This document shows, in pieces, positions 1 to 9,731 of a stretch of DNA of 20,162 nt. The stretch lies in NCBI GenBank assembly GCA_001464255.1, contig LNFD01000351.1, forward strand, positions 1-20,162. The letters are read 5' to 3'. The DNA comes from Actinomycetales bacterium Ga0077552 (GTDB lineage Bacteria; Actinomycetota; Actinomycetes; Actinomycetales; Microbacteriaceae). Each line of letters begins with the position of its first letter. Position 1 is the stretch's first letter. The notes below the pieces were generated by a model. That model was not told the DNA's origin and did not search any database. It was given only the letters and a program-made list of their open reading frames with translations. A program made the translations under genes and the position numbers.

Positions 1-170
1 TCTCGGGCTTCACCGACGTCATGCTCGTTTTCGTGCTGCCGCTCATCGCGCTCACGCTCGTCGTGTTCACCGCCTACGAGGTCGGGGTGTACCGCGGTCG
101 GCGCGAGCGGGCGCAGACGGCGACGGCCGGCGGCTCGACGAGCGAGCCACCGGCCGACCGGGTCGAGTGA
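1..170 (+). CDS. C-terminal end of an unidentified membrane protein (partial)
   Basis: The frame beginning at base 3 is open from the window edge to a TGA at 168-170, giving about 55 residues. It holds one strongly hydrophobic segment (MLVFVLPLIALTLVVFTAY), then a basic stretch (YRGRRERA), then a polar Ala/Thr/Ser/Pro-rich tail. This is the layout of a last transmembrane helix followed by a positively charged cytoplasmic end. The rest of the gene lies upstream, so no family can be named. It converges with the dehydrogenase at 172-999, whose stop codon begins one base away. Confidence 0.6.
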   Translation, partial: SGFTDVMLVFVLPLIALTLVVFTAYEVGVYRGRRERAQTATAGGSTSEPPADRVE

Positions 171-171
171 C

Positions 172-999
172 TCAGCTCATGCTGCTGAGCAGGTCTTTCA
201 TCTGCTTGTAGATGAGGCCCGCGGCGTTCTTCGGGTTCAGCCGGGAGAGGCGCGACATGATGCGCGCGTCGCCGCCGATGAAGATCTCGTACGAGCCCTT
301 CTCGATCGCCTCGACGATCTGGCGGCCGGCCTCGGCGGGCGCGGTGGTCTTGCGCTGCTTGTCGCCCGCGGCTGCCGCCATCTCCTTCGCCTGCTCTGCC
401 GTCATGAGCCCCGAGTTCACCGTGATGTTGGTGCCGATCGCGCCCGGGAAGACGCCCGTGACCTGCACGCCGGTTTCCATGAGCTCGGAGTGCAGTGCGC
501 GGCTCAGCTGGGCGACCGCGGCCTTCGTGGCGCCGTAGACCGACTGACCGGGCACCGGCGCGTAGGCGCCCATGCTCGCCACATTGACGAGCGCCGCTTC
601 GGGCCGCTTCACGAGTTCGGGCAGGAACGCCTTGATGGTGTTGAGCGTGCCGTAGAGGTTCACGTCGATGACGCGCTCGATCTGATCCCACTCGAGCTGC
701 AGCACCGGCACGAACTTCTGGATGATGCCCGCGATGTTGAGCAGGCCGTCGACCTGCCCGTGCTGCTCGATGATCGCCGCGGGCAGCTTCTCGACGGCCT
801 TCCGGTCGGTGATGTTGACGACGTGGGTCGAGATGCGGTCGCCGTTCGCGCCGGCCAGTCGCACGGTCTCGGCGAGGCCCTCCTCGCTCAGGTCGAGGGC
901 GGCGACGCGCGCGCCCTTCGCCACGAGGCCGAGCACGACCTCGCGCCCGATGCCGTTGCCGCCGCCGGTGACGGCGAAGACCTTGCCGCTGATCTGCAT
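172..999 (-). CDS. SDR family NAD(P)-dependent oxidoreductase
   Basis: Classical short-chain dehydrogenase/reductase of 275 residues, a usual length for the family. The Rossmann cofactor motif TGGGNGIG is at residues 11-18 and the NIAG motif at 88-91. The catalytic residues are Ser142 and the YGATK motif (Tyr155, Lys159). An Asp at position 36, at the end of the second strand, favours NAD(H) over NADP(H) by family knowledge. About 75 residues follow the core (from about 200) and end in a basic, amphipathic tail. The ATG at 997-999 is preceded by AAGGAG four bases upstream, which fixes the start. It is expressed alone from the minus strand and a perfect dyad sits over its likely promoter. The substrate cannot be read from the sequence; a cytosolic alcohol/ketone oxidoreductase is the safe description. 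Confidence 0.93.
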   Translation of the reverse strand: MQISGKVFAVTGGGNGIGREVVLGLVAKGARVAALDLSEEGLAETVRLAGANGDRISTHVVNITDRKAVEKLPAAIIEQHGQVDGLLNIAGIIQKFVPVLQLEWDQIERVIDVNLYGTLNTIKAFLPELVKRPEAALVNVASMGAYAPVPGQSVYGATKAAVAQLSRALHSELMETGVQVTGVFPGAIGTNITVNSGLMTAEQAKEMAAAAGDKQRKTTAPAEAGRQIVEAIEKGSYEIFIGGDARIMSRLSRLNPKNAAGLIYKQMKDLLSSMS

Positions 1000-1042
1000 G
1001 ATGCTCCTTGTTCGATCGGATGCGCGTCCTCGCGCACCTCCG

Positions 1043-1072
1043 AGGCTAACCGCATCCCGACCGATCGGTCAG
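1043..1072 (-). promoter_or_regulatory. Predicted promoter of the SDR gene
   Basis: Read on the minus strand, CTGACC (1072-1067) and TAGCCT (1048-1043) are separated by 18 bases, resembling -35 and -10 elements. Transcription would begin about 45 bases before the SDR start and include its AAGGAG site. The -35 element lies inside the dyad at 1056-1073. This is pattern matching only. Confidence 0.4.
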
Positions 1073-1073
1073 G
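1056..1073. promoter_or_regulatory. Candidate TetR-type operator
   Basis: The core GACCGATCGGTC (1059-1070) is a perfect 12-base palindrome. With the flanking CC and GG the symmetry covers 16 of 18 bases. Size and GACCG/CGGTC half-sites resemble operators of TetR-family repressors in actinobacteria. It overlaps the predicted -35 element of the SDR gene, so a bound protein would repress that gene; it is also within 65-80 bases of the divergent LON-domain gene. No regulator gene is present in the window. Confidence 0.45.
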
Positions 1074-1136
1074 GCCGAACGTCCCGGTCGACGCCGCGCT
1101 GTGCGAACCCGCAGGAATTCGTGGAATCGTGAGCGC

Positions 1137-1787
1137 ATGACGGTCATGCCGATGTTCCCGCTCGGGTCGGTGCTCTTCCCCGCCATGCCGACGGCGCTGC
1201 GGGTGTTCGAGGAGCGCTACATCGTCATGCTCTCCACGATCCTCGGCGACGAACCGCCCGAGTTCGGCATCGTTCTCATCGAGCGCGGCAGCGAGGTCGG
1301 CGGGGGCGAGCACCGCTTCCCGATCGGCACGGTCGCGCAGATCACGCGGGTCGAGACGAGCGAGGGCTTCATCGGCCTCATCGCGCAGGGCGACCGGCGC
1401 ATCGAGGTCGTGCAGTGGCTCGACGACGACCCCTACCCGCGCGCCGAGGTGCGCACGGTCGACGAGCTGGAGTGGGACGAGGATCGCCACCGGGCCCTCC
1501 TCGAGCGGGCCGAGCAGCTCGTGCGGCGCACGATCGCGCGGGCGAGCGAGTTCGTCGAGCAGCAGTGGCCCGCCGACATCGAGCTGAGCGACGACCCCGT
1601 GCAGGCCTGCTGGCAGCTCGCCGGCATCGCCCCGTTGGGCGCGCTCGACCAGGTGCGGCTGCTGCGCGCGGGAACCGTCGTCGAGCTGCTGAGCGCTCTC
1701 ATCGAGGCGACCGAGGGTGCCGCCGAGATGCTCGCGATGCCCGGTCTCGACGACGACGACTTCACCGCGCTGCTCGACGGCGAGTAG
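1137..1787 (+). CDS. LON substrate-binding-domain protein (no ATPase or protease domain)
   Basis: The 216 residues begin MTVMPMFPLGSVLFP, the first strand of the N-terminal Lon substrate-binding domain (PF02190). They continue through LRVFEERY and the GTVAQI region typical of that domain, with a helical C-terminal half. There is no AAA+ ATPase and no Ser-Lys protease domain, so this is the stand-alone form often seen in actinobacteria, whose exact role is not established. I chose the ATG at 1137 over an in-frame GTG at 1101 because the family's first strand begins right after it. No Shine-Dalgarno is visible. A weak -10-like AATCGT (1125-1130) ends six bases before the ATG, suggesting leaderless translation. 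It lies divergent from the SDR gene. Confidence 0.85.
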   Translation: MTVMPMFPLGSVLFPAMPTALRVFEERYIVMLSTILGDEPPEFGIVLIERGSEVGGGEHRFPIGTVAQITRVETSEGFIGLIAQGDRRIEVVQWLDDDPYPRAEVRTVDELEWDEDRHRALLERAEQLVRRTIARASEFVEQQWPADIELSDDPVQACWQLAGIAPLGALDQVRLLRAGTVVELLSALIEATEGAAEMLAMPGLDDDDFTALLDGE

Positions 1788-1790
1788 CCT
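1761..1790 (+). promoter_or_regulatory. Predicted leaderless promoter of the 46-residue membrane protein
   Basis: TTCACC (1761-1766) and TAGCCT (1785-1790) are 18 bases apart, and TAGCCT ends exactly six bases before the ATG at 1797. That places the predicted transcription start at the start codon. The -10 element includes the TAG stop codon of the LON-domain gene. No Shine-Dalgarno precedes the ATG, which fits a leaderless mRNA. Confidence 0.45.
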
Positions 1791-1796
1791 GCCGCC

Positions 1797-1937
1797 ATGA
1801 GCCCGCTCACCGCGTTCCCCGTGCCCGTCGATGCGGCCACGGCCGCCTGGGCCGGCCCGGTCTTCGTCGTCATGGCCCTCACGGGGCTCGCGGTGCTCAT
1901 CTGGCAGGCCGTGCGGTACTTCCGCGACGATCGCTGA
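1797..1937 (+). CDS. Small single-pass membrane protein (46 residues)
   Basis: This short frame encodes a polar N-terminus (MSPLTAFPVPVDAATAAW), one hydrophobic helix (residues about 20-38, ending LAVLIW) and a charged cytoplasmic end (RYFRDDR). Third-position G/C bias is like that of its neighbours, which supports coding. A TAGCCT hexamer six bases before the ATG gives a plausible leaderless start. I recognise no family. It sits between the LON-domain gene (nine bases upstream) and the glycine riboswitch. It may be a membrane microprotein or an over-prediction. Confidence 0.55.
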   Translation: MSPLTAFPVPVDAATAAWAGPVFVVMALTGLAVLIWQAVRYFRDDR

Positions 1938-2008
1938 CGGCCAGCCGAGCGCGGCAGAGTAGAGTGAGCCGCGAAGCAGCATTCCAACTGAATACTCGGC
2001 CGTTTCCG

Positions 2009-2232
2009 CGATGCGGGAGAGCCGCAGGCCGCAGGCCTCCGGCACCGAAGGAGCAAGCCTCCCCGCCAATCTCTCAGGTCCGTGTACCGCATCCGCCAGG
2101 CCACTCTGAAAAGCAGGGACGACCGCGTCATCGACGCGGACCGCGCCCTCGCCCACGGTGAAAGCGCCGCACCGGCTGCCACGAGCAGACCGGGGGCGTG
2201 AAACTCTCAGGCACCATGACAGAGGGGGAGTT
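2009..2232 (+). promoter_or_regulatory. Tandem glycine riboswitch controlling gcvTHP
   Basis: Two glycine aptamers lie back to back in the leader of gcvT. The first (about 2009-2110) shows the conserved blocks GCGGGAGAG, CACCGAAGGAGCAA, AATCTCTCAGG, GTACCGCATCC and CACTCTGAAAA. The second (about 2111-2232) shows CACGGTGAAAGC, GAAACTCTCAGG and GACAGAGGGGGA. These are family hallmarks, and the position before glycine-cleavage genes agrees. By established knowledge the class senses glycine and usually turns expression on. The final aptamer ends about 30 bases before the gcvT start, and the RBS (AGGAGA, 2251-2256) lies in that gap, so control of translation or of early termination is possible. 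I see no clear terminator hairpin with a T-run, which slightly favours translational control. It also accounts for most of the 324-base gap between the small membrane protein and gcvT. Confidence 0.95.
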
Positions 2233-2261
2233 CCACCGGCCGTCCGCGTCAGGAGAACTCC

Positions 2262-3380
2262 GTGTCCGAACCCTCCAGCCCCGCCTCGCACCGCTTCTCG
2301 CCCCTGCACGCCGTGCACGAGGCGCTCGGGGCCGCGTTCACCGACTTCGCGGGCTGGCAGATGCCGGTGCGCTACAGCTCCGACCTCGCCGAGCACCACG
2401 CCGTGCGCACGGCGGCGGGCATTTTCGACATCTCGCACATGGCCGAGATCGCGGTCGACGGCCCCGATGCGGCCGCATTCCTGGATGCCGCGCTCGCCGG
2501 CCGGCTCTCCGCCATGGCACCCGGCAAGGCCAAGTACTCGCTCGTGCTCGACGAGCACGGCGGAATCGTCGACGACCTCATCGTGTACCGCCTGAGCGAC
2601 ACCTCCTACCTCGTCGTGGCGAACGCCTCGAACCGCTTCGCGGTCGTCGAGGCCCTGCAGCAGCGCGTCGGGCAGCACGACGTCGTGCTCGACGATCGCA
2701 CCGAGGCCATCGCGCTCATCGCGGTGCAGGGCCCGGCCTCGGTCGCGGTGCTCGCCGCGACCGCACACCTCGACATCCCCGGCCTCGACGACCTGAAGTA
2801 CTACGCCTGGGGCCCGGGCGACTTCGCGGGCACGGAGATCATGATCGCGCGCACGGGCTACACGGGCGAGGACGGCTTCGAGCTCTACGTGCCCGTCGAA
2901 CGTGCCGCCGAGCTGTGGGCCGCGCTCACGGCCGCGGGCGAGCCGCTCGGGCTCGTGCCCTGCGGGCTCGCGGCGCGCGACACCCTGCGGCTCGAGGCGG
3001 GCATGCCGTTGTACGGTCACGAGCTCGGGCTCAGCATCCAGCCGGTGCAGGCGGGCCTGGGCCGTGTGGTCGTCACCGACAAGCCCGCGTTCGTCGGCCG
3101 CGAGGCGATCCTCGCCGGACCGGCCGAGGGCGCGCCCGTGCTCGTCGGCCTGCGGGCCGAGGGGCGGCGCGCGGCGCGCGCCGAGTACCCGGTCTTCCAC
3201 GGTGACGCGCTCGTCGGCGAGGTCACCTCGGGTGCGCTGTCGCCGACGCTCGGATACCCGATCGCGATGGCCTTCGTCTCGCCCGAGGTGGCGGCCCTCG
3301 GCACCGTGCTCGACCTCGACGTGCGCGGCACCCGCATCCCCGCCACGGTCGTGGCGCTGCCCTTCTACTCCCGCTCCTGA
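2262..3380 (+). CDS. gcvT: Aminomethyltransferase, glycine cleavage system T protein
   Basis: The 372 residues match the usual length of T protein, which moves the methylene unit from the aminomethyl-lipoyl arm of H protein to tetrahydrofolate and releases ammonia. Visible family signatures are LHAVHEALGAAFTDFAGWQMPV near the N-terminus, GKAKYSLVLDEHGGIVDDL (88-106, including the conserved Asp pair at 104-105 in the catalytic/folate region), RTGYTGEDGFELY, and ARDTLRLEAGMPLYGHEL. The C-terminal barrel region ends with LPFYSRS. The start is GTG, supported by AGGAGA five bases upstream (2251-2256). It is the first gene after the riboswitch and leads the gcvT-gcvH-gcvP operon, with 42 bases to gcvH. 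The product is cytosolic. Confidence 0.97.
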   Translation: MSEPSSPASHRFSPLHAVHEALGAAFTDFAGWQMPVRYSSDLAEHHAVRTAAGIFDISHMAEIAVDGPDAAAFLDAALAGRLSAMAPGKAKYSLVLDEHGGIVDDLIVYRLSDTSYLVVANASNRFAVVEALQQRVGQHDVVLDDRTEAIALIAVQGPASVAVLAATAHLDIPGLDDLKYYAWGPGDFAGTEIMIARTGYTGEDGFELYVPVERAAELWAALTAAGEPLGLVPCGLAARDTLRLEAGMPLYGHELGLSIQPVQAGLGRVVVTDKPAFVGREAILAGPAEGAPVLVGLRAEGRRAARAEYPVFHGDALVGEVTSGALSPTLGYPIAMAFVSPEVAALGTVLDLDVRGTRIPATVVALPFYSRS

Positions 3381-3422
3381 TCCACCCCTCCACCCCGCCT
3401 CACTGATCGAAAGGCCATCCTC

Positions 3423-3797
3423 ATGAGCGCCGTTCCCGCCGACCTGCAGTACACCGCCGAGCACGAGTGGGTGCGCCTCGAGGGCGACGTCGCCACCGTG
3501 GGCATCACGCAGTACGCCGCCGACGCCCTCGGCGACGTCGTCTACGTCGACCTGCCGAAGGTCGGGGCGGCGCTCGCCGCGGGCTCGATCGTCGGCGAGG
3601 TCGAGTCGACCAAGTCGGTCGGCGAGCTCTACGCGCCGCTCGACGGCGAGGTCGTCGAGGCCAACAGCGCGGTCGTCGACGCCCCCGAGACCATCAACTC
3701 CGACCCCTACGGCGAGGGCTGGCTCGTGAAGGTGCGCGTCTCGAGCACCCCCGCGCTGCTGAGCGCCGACGAGTACCGCGCCCTCATCGGCGAGTAG
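3423..3797 (+). CDS. gcvH: Glycine cleavage system H protein (lipoyl carrier)
   Basis: A 124-residue lipoyl carrier that shuttles the aminomethyl group between P, T and L proteins. The lipoylation motif is complete: GEVESTKSVGELYAPLDGEV, with Lys64 as the lipoylated residue. The N-terminal YTAEHEWVRLEGDVATVGIT and the C-terminal NSDPYGEGWLVKVR are H-protein signatures. The ATG at 3423 follows GAAAGG eight bases upstream. It is co-directional between gcvT (42-base gap) and gcvP (47-base gap). Lipoate-attachment enzymes and the L protein are not in the window, so they must be encoded elsewhere. Confidence 0.97.
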   Translation: MSAVPADLQYTAEHEWVRLEGDVATVGITQYAADALGDVVYVDLPKVGAALAAGSIVGEVESTKSVGELYAPLDGEVVEANSAVVDAPETINSDPYGEGWLVKVRVSSTPALLSADEYRALIGE

Positions 3798-3844
3798 CCC
3801 GACCCCTTCTGCCCCGACCGCACCGGCATAGAGAGAGACCTTCT

Positions 3845-6747
<2,903 letters not shown>

Positions 6748-6751
<4 letters not shown>

Positions 6752-7578
6752 GGGGTCGGGGTCGGCACGGGTACCGGGGCGAGTAGGCCCGGGAAGGCCG
6801 AGGCCGCCCACGGATAGCCGATGAAGACGACGGAGTTAATCACCGTGTGCGCAATAACGAGAGGCAGCACGCGGCCGAAGCGCGTGTAGAGCCAGCCAAA
6901 CAGCAGGCCCATCGCGAAGTTGCCGACGAAGGCCCCGAAGCCCTGGTACAGGTGATAGGTCGCCCGCAGCAGCGCGCTCGTCAGGATGATCGTCCACGGC
7001 CCCCAGCGCAGGTCGCGCAGCCGCGCGAACAGGTAGCCGACGACGATGACCTCCTCGGTCACGCCGGCCCGCAGCGCTGACAGCAGCAGCACCGGCACCG
7101 TCCACCAGTGCTCGTCGAGCGCGGTCGGCACGACCGTCACGGTCACGCCGAGCGCGCGCCCGACGAGGTAGAGCGCGAGGCCCGGGATGCCGATGATGAG
7201 CGCGAGACCGACGCCGTCGCGGGAGTCGCGCCACGGCCGGGTGCCGTCGATGCCGAGACGGCCGAGGTGCGGGCGCGCGGTGCTCCACAGCAGGAAGGCC
7301 ACGAGCGCGACGGGCACGAGATCGAAGAAGATACCCAGCAGCTGATAGATCAGGTCGAAGATCTCGCGCTGATCGCGCGGCGGGTTGAGCGTCGCCGTCT
7401 GGTCGCCGAGCGGAACATCACGCGTGAGACGGTTCGCGATCGCCACGAGCGAGTACACGGCGCTCGCCCCGAGCGACAAGCCGAGCACGATGAGGATCTC
7501 GATGCGGATGCGCCGGTCGCCGTGCGGGGCACCGGGCGCGCGGTCGGGCTCGAGCGGGGCATCCGGTCGTCGGGTCAC
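6748..7578 (-). CDS. CPBP family intramembrane metalloprotease (Abi/Rce1-like)
   Basis: An integral membrane protein of 276 residues with about seven hydrophobic segments. The CPBP motifs are in order: AGVTEEVIVVGYLF (Glu175-Glu176), HLYQGFGAFVGNFAMGLLFG (His209), and VIAHTVIN (His244). These residues form the predicted active site of Rce1/Abi-type intramembrane proteases. The Arg of the common EExxxR version of motif 1 is absent here (EEVIVV), a variant also known to me from other actinobacterial members. The tail is proline-rich (APVPVPTPTP). The start is GTG at 7578 with no Shine-Dalgarno; AATAAT lies exactly six bases upstream, so translation is probably leaderless. The target is unknown; family roles include prenyl-protein processing, bacteriocin self-immunity and anti-sigma cleavage. 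Confidence 0.88.
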
Positions 7579-7584
7579 CGTTTC

Positions 7585-7590
7585 ATTATT
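7585..7590 (-). promoter_or_regulatory. -10 element of a leaderless CPBP transcript
   Basis: On the minus strand AATAAT differs from the TATAAT consensus at one base and is followed by exactly six bases and then the GTG start. This is the spacing expected when the first transcribed base is the start codon. No convincing -35 is visible 17-18 bases upstream. Confidence 0.5.
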
Positions 7591-7769
7591 GCCGGGGCCT
7601 CGGGTGGGTTGTTCCCAACCGGCATTTTGGCGGGGATGTGCCCGCCGTTCTTTGGCTCACATCGACAGCCCCGCGCACCACGAGATGGGCGTCGGGGCCG
7701 CGCGTTCTGCATCGAGGGCCGATGCGGTGCGCTAAAGAGCAGGTTTCGTGCGATTTCTCGGACCTCTCG

Positions 7770-7784
7770 TGCAAGATTCTTGCA
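7770..7784. promoter_or_regulatory. Perfect 15-base dyad, candidate repressor operator for the ABC importer
   Basis: TGCAAGATTCTTGCA has two perfectly complementary 7-base arms around one central T. It lies about 160 bases before the substrate-binding protein and about 60 bases upstream of the predicted promoter. Short dyads with TTGCAAG-like arms resemble operators of LacI/MalR-type regulators of actinobacterial sugar-import operons, which is only an analogy. The rest of the 7579-7940 gap is noticeably more A/T-rich than the coding DNA. It also holds a GGTTG/CAACC hairpin at 7607-7620. Confidence 0.4.
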
Positions 7785-7840
7785 AAACAGCGGGTAAACA
7801 TGCGTAGGAGTTACCGGTGTGTAACGAAACGGCTTACGGT

Positions 7841-7870
7841 TTGGCGGGGGTGTCTCTGGGTCTCTAGGGT
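7841..7870 (+). promoter_or_regulatory. Predicted promoter of the ABC importer operon
   Basis: TTGGCG (7841-7846) and TAGGGT (7865-7870) are separated by 18 bases. They match the strongest positions of the -35 (TTG, C) and -10 (TA, T) consensus. Transcription would start near 7877 and give a leader of about 65 bases carrying AGGAGG. Other weaker hexamer pairs exist in the same region, so this choice is tentative. Confidence 0.35.
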
Positions 7871-7940
7871 CGAACCCAACAGGCGTGACGGCGCGCTCGG
7901 AAAACGTGCCGCCACGCATCCATCTTGCACAGGAGGAAAA

Positions 7941-9731
7941 TTGCGTATCAGCAGATTCGCGGCCGCCACGGCCACGATCGCGGCGAGCGCTCTCGTTCTC
8001 TCGGCTTGCGCAGCGCCGCAGTCCGAGGTCGTCGAGGGAAGCTCCATCACGGTCGCGTGGAACCAGCCGTTCTACTCGTACAACAGCAACACGTCGTTCG
8101 GTAACGCCACGGCGAACGCCAACATCGTGTACATGACGAACGCTGGCTTCAACTACTACAACAACGAGCCCGCTCTCGTCCGCGACGAGTCGTTCGGCAC
8201 CTACGAGCTCGTCTCGGAGGACCCGCTGACGGTTCAGTACACGGTCAACGAGTCGACCCAGTGGTCCGACGGCGTCGCCGTCGACGCGGCCGACATGCTG
8301 CTCGCGTGGGCCGCCAACTCGGGCGTGCTCAACACCCCTGACTTCGACCCGGGCGAGTTCACCGACCCCGAGACCGGTGAGTTCACCGACGAGTACCCGA
8401 CCGACGTCGTGTACTTCGACGGCGCGATCGGCTCGGGCCTCGAGCTCGTCTCGCAGACCCCCGAGTTCGACGGCAAGACCCTGACCCTCACCTACGACGA
8501 GTTCTTCGTCGACTGGGAGCTCGTCTTCGGTGTCGGCCTGCCGGCCCACATCGTCGCCGAGAAGGCGCTCGGGATCGACGACCCCGCTGAGGCCAAGCAG
8601 GCCCTCATCGACGCCATCGTCGAGAACGACCAGGAGGCGCTCGCCGCCATCTCGTCGTTCTGGAACTCGGGCTTCAACTTCACCGAGATGCCGGAAGACA
8701 CCGACCTCGTCGTCGGTAGCGGCCCGTACACGATCACCGACTTCGTGGCCGACCAGTACATCACGATGAGCGCGAACCCGAACTACCGCGGTGACAACCT
8801 CCCGAACATCGAAGAGGTCACCGTGCGGTTCATCCCCGACCCGCTGGCCGCCGTCCAGGCGCTCGCCAACGGTGAGGTCGACATCATCAGCCCCCAGGCC
8901 ACGGCCGACGTCGCTGACGCCCTCGCGGCGCTCGACAACGTCACCGTCCTCGGTGGCGAGGAGGCCGTCTACGAGCACATCGACCTGACGTTCGAGAACT
9001 CGAAGAACGGCACGTTCGACAACGCTCTCGTGCGCGAGGCCTTCCTCAAGACGATCCCGCGTCAGCAGATCGTCGACACGCTCATCAAGCCGCTCAACCC
9101 CGAGGCCCAGGTGCGCAACTCGCAGCTGTTCCTCCCGGGTGCCCCCGGCTACGACGAGACCGTCGCCAACAACGGCATGGACGCCTTCACCGAGGTCGAC
9201 ATCGAGGGTGCCAAGGCGCTCCTCGCCGAGGCCGGCGTGACCGCGCCCAACGTGTGCATCCTGTACGCGTCGAACAACCCGCGCCGCGTGAACGAGTTCG
9301 CCCTCATCCAGGCTTCGGCCACCGAGGCCGGCTTCGTGATCGAGGACTGCGGCAGCCCCGAGTGGGGTGGCCTGCTCGGCACGCCCGGTGCGTACGACGC
9401 GGTGTTCTTCGGCTGGCAGTCGACGAGCCTCGGTGTGACGAACAGCTCGCCGACGTTCAAGACCGGCGGCATCAACAACCTCAACTACTACAGCAACCCC
9501 GAGGTTGACGCTCTGCTCGACGAGCTCGACGTGACGCTCGACCCCGAGCGCCAGATCGAGATCCAGATCGAGGTCGACAAGCTGCTGATGGACGACTTCT
9601 ACGGTCTGACCATCTTCCAGTTCCCCGGCGTGACCGCGTTCTCCGACCGCGTGACCAACGTGGACCCGGGCCCGCTGTCGCCGACGATCTTCTGGAACGT
9701 CTGGGACTGGGAGCCGACCGAGGCCAACTAG
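7941..9731 (+). CDS. ABC transporter substrate-binding lipoprotein, family 5 (peptide/oligosaccharide type)
   Basis: This is the extracytoplasmic solute receptor of the importer encoded downstream, 596 residues, in the usual range of SBP_bac_5 (PF00496) proteins. A lipoprotein signal peptide ends in the lipobox LSAC, with Cys23 as the lipid-modified residue. The mature part shows family features: ITVAWNQPF at the start, DGVAVDAADMLLAW, GSGPYTITDF, and YDAVFFGWQS near the C-terminus. The start is a rare TTG, fixed by a perfect AGGAGG four bases upstream and by the signal peptide; upstream in-frame codons are non-coding. The mature protein is very acidic (many Asp/Glu, about 20 Lys/Arg by eye) and uses more GGT/GCT codons than its neighbours, which suggests high expression. 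Cys439 and Cys470 could form a disulfide. The exact ligand cannot be told. Confidence 0.93.
   Translation: MRISRFAAATATIAASALVLSACAAPQSEVVEGSSITVAWNQPFYSYNSNTSFGNATANANIVYMTNAGFNYYNNEPALVRDESFGTYELVSEDPLTVQYTVNESTQWSDGVAVDAADMLLAWAANSGVLNTPDFDPGEFTDPETGEFTDEYPTDVVYFDGAIGSGLELVSQTPEFDGKTLTLTYDEFFVDWELVFGVGLPAHIVAEKALGIDDPAEAKQALIDAIVENDQEALAAISSFWNSGFNFTEMPEDTDLVVGSGPYTITDFVADQYITMSANPNYRGDNLPNIEEVTVRFIPDPLAAVQALANGEVDIISPQATADVADALAALDNVTVLGGEEAVYEHIDLTFENSKNGTFDNALVREAFLKTIPRQQIVDTLIKPLNPEAQVRNSQLFLPGAPGYDETVANNGMDAFTEVDIEGAKALLAEAGVTAPNVCILYASNNPRRVNEFALIQASATEAGFVIEDCGSPEWGGLLGTPGAYDAVFFGWQSTSLGVTNSSPTFKTGGINNLNYYSNPEVDALLDELDVTLDPERQIEIQIEVDKLLMDDFYGLTIFQFPGVTAFSDRVTNVDPGPLSPTIFWNVWDWEPTEAN

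Noticed and set aside
171..189. CTCAGC/GCTGAG hairpin at the convergent ends of the first two genes
   Set aside because: Only six pairs, inside the SDR coding end, with no T-run on either side; too weak to call a terminator.
888..3464. Toxin-antitoxin, phage-defence or biosynthetic cluster
   Set aside because: All genes across the window fall into housekeeping, transport or secreted families; no nuclease, recombinase, toxin or synthase signature was seen.
3467..3844. Open frame continuing upstream of gcvP through gcvH
   Set aside because: It is out-of-frame translation of gcvH; the family N-terminus begins at the GTG at 3845.
7590..7624. TGCC/GGCA plus GGTTG/CAACC dyad as a terminator between CPBP and the importer
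   Set aside because: The two genes diverge here, so no transcript from either gene ends at this point; the pairing has a large internal bulge.
7638..7940. In-frame upstream extension of the substrate-binding protein by 101 codons
   Set aside because: The extension would bury the signal peptide and lipobox; the TTG at 7941 has a perfect AGGAGG and the upstream DNA is A/T-richer and promoter-like.
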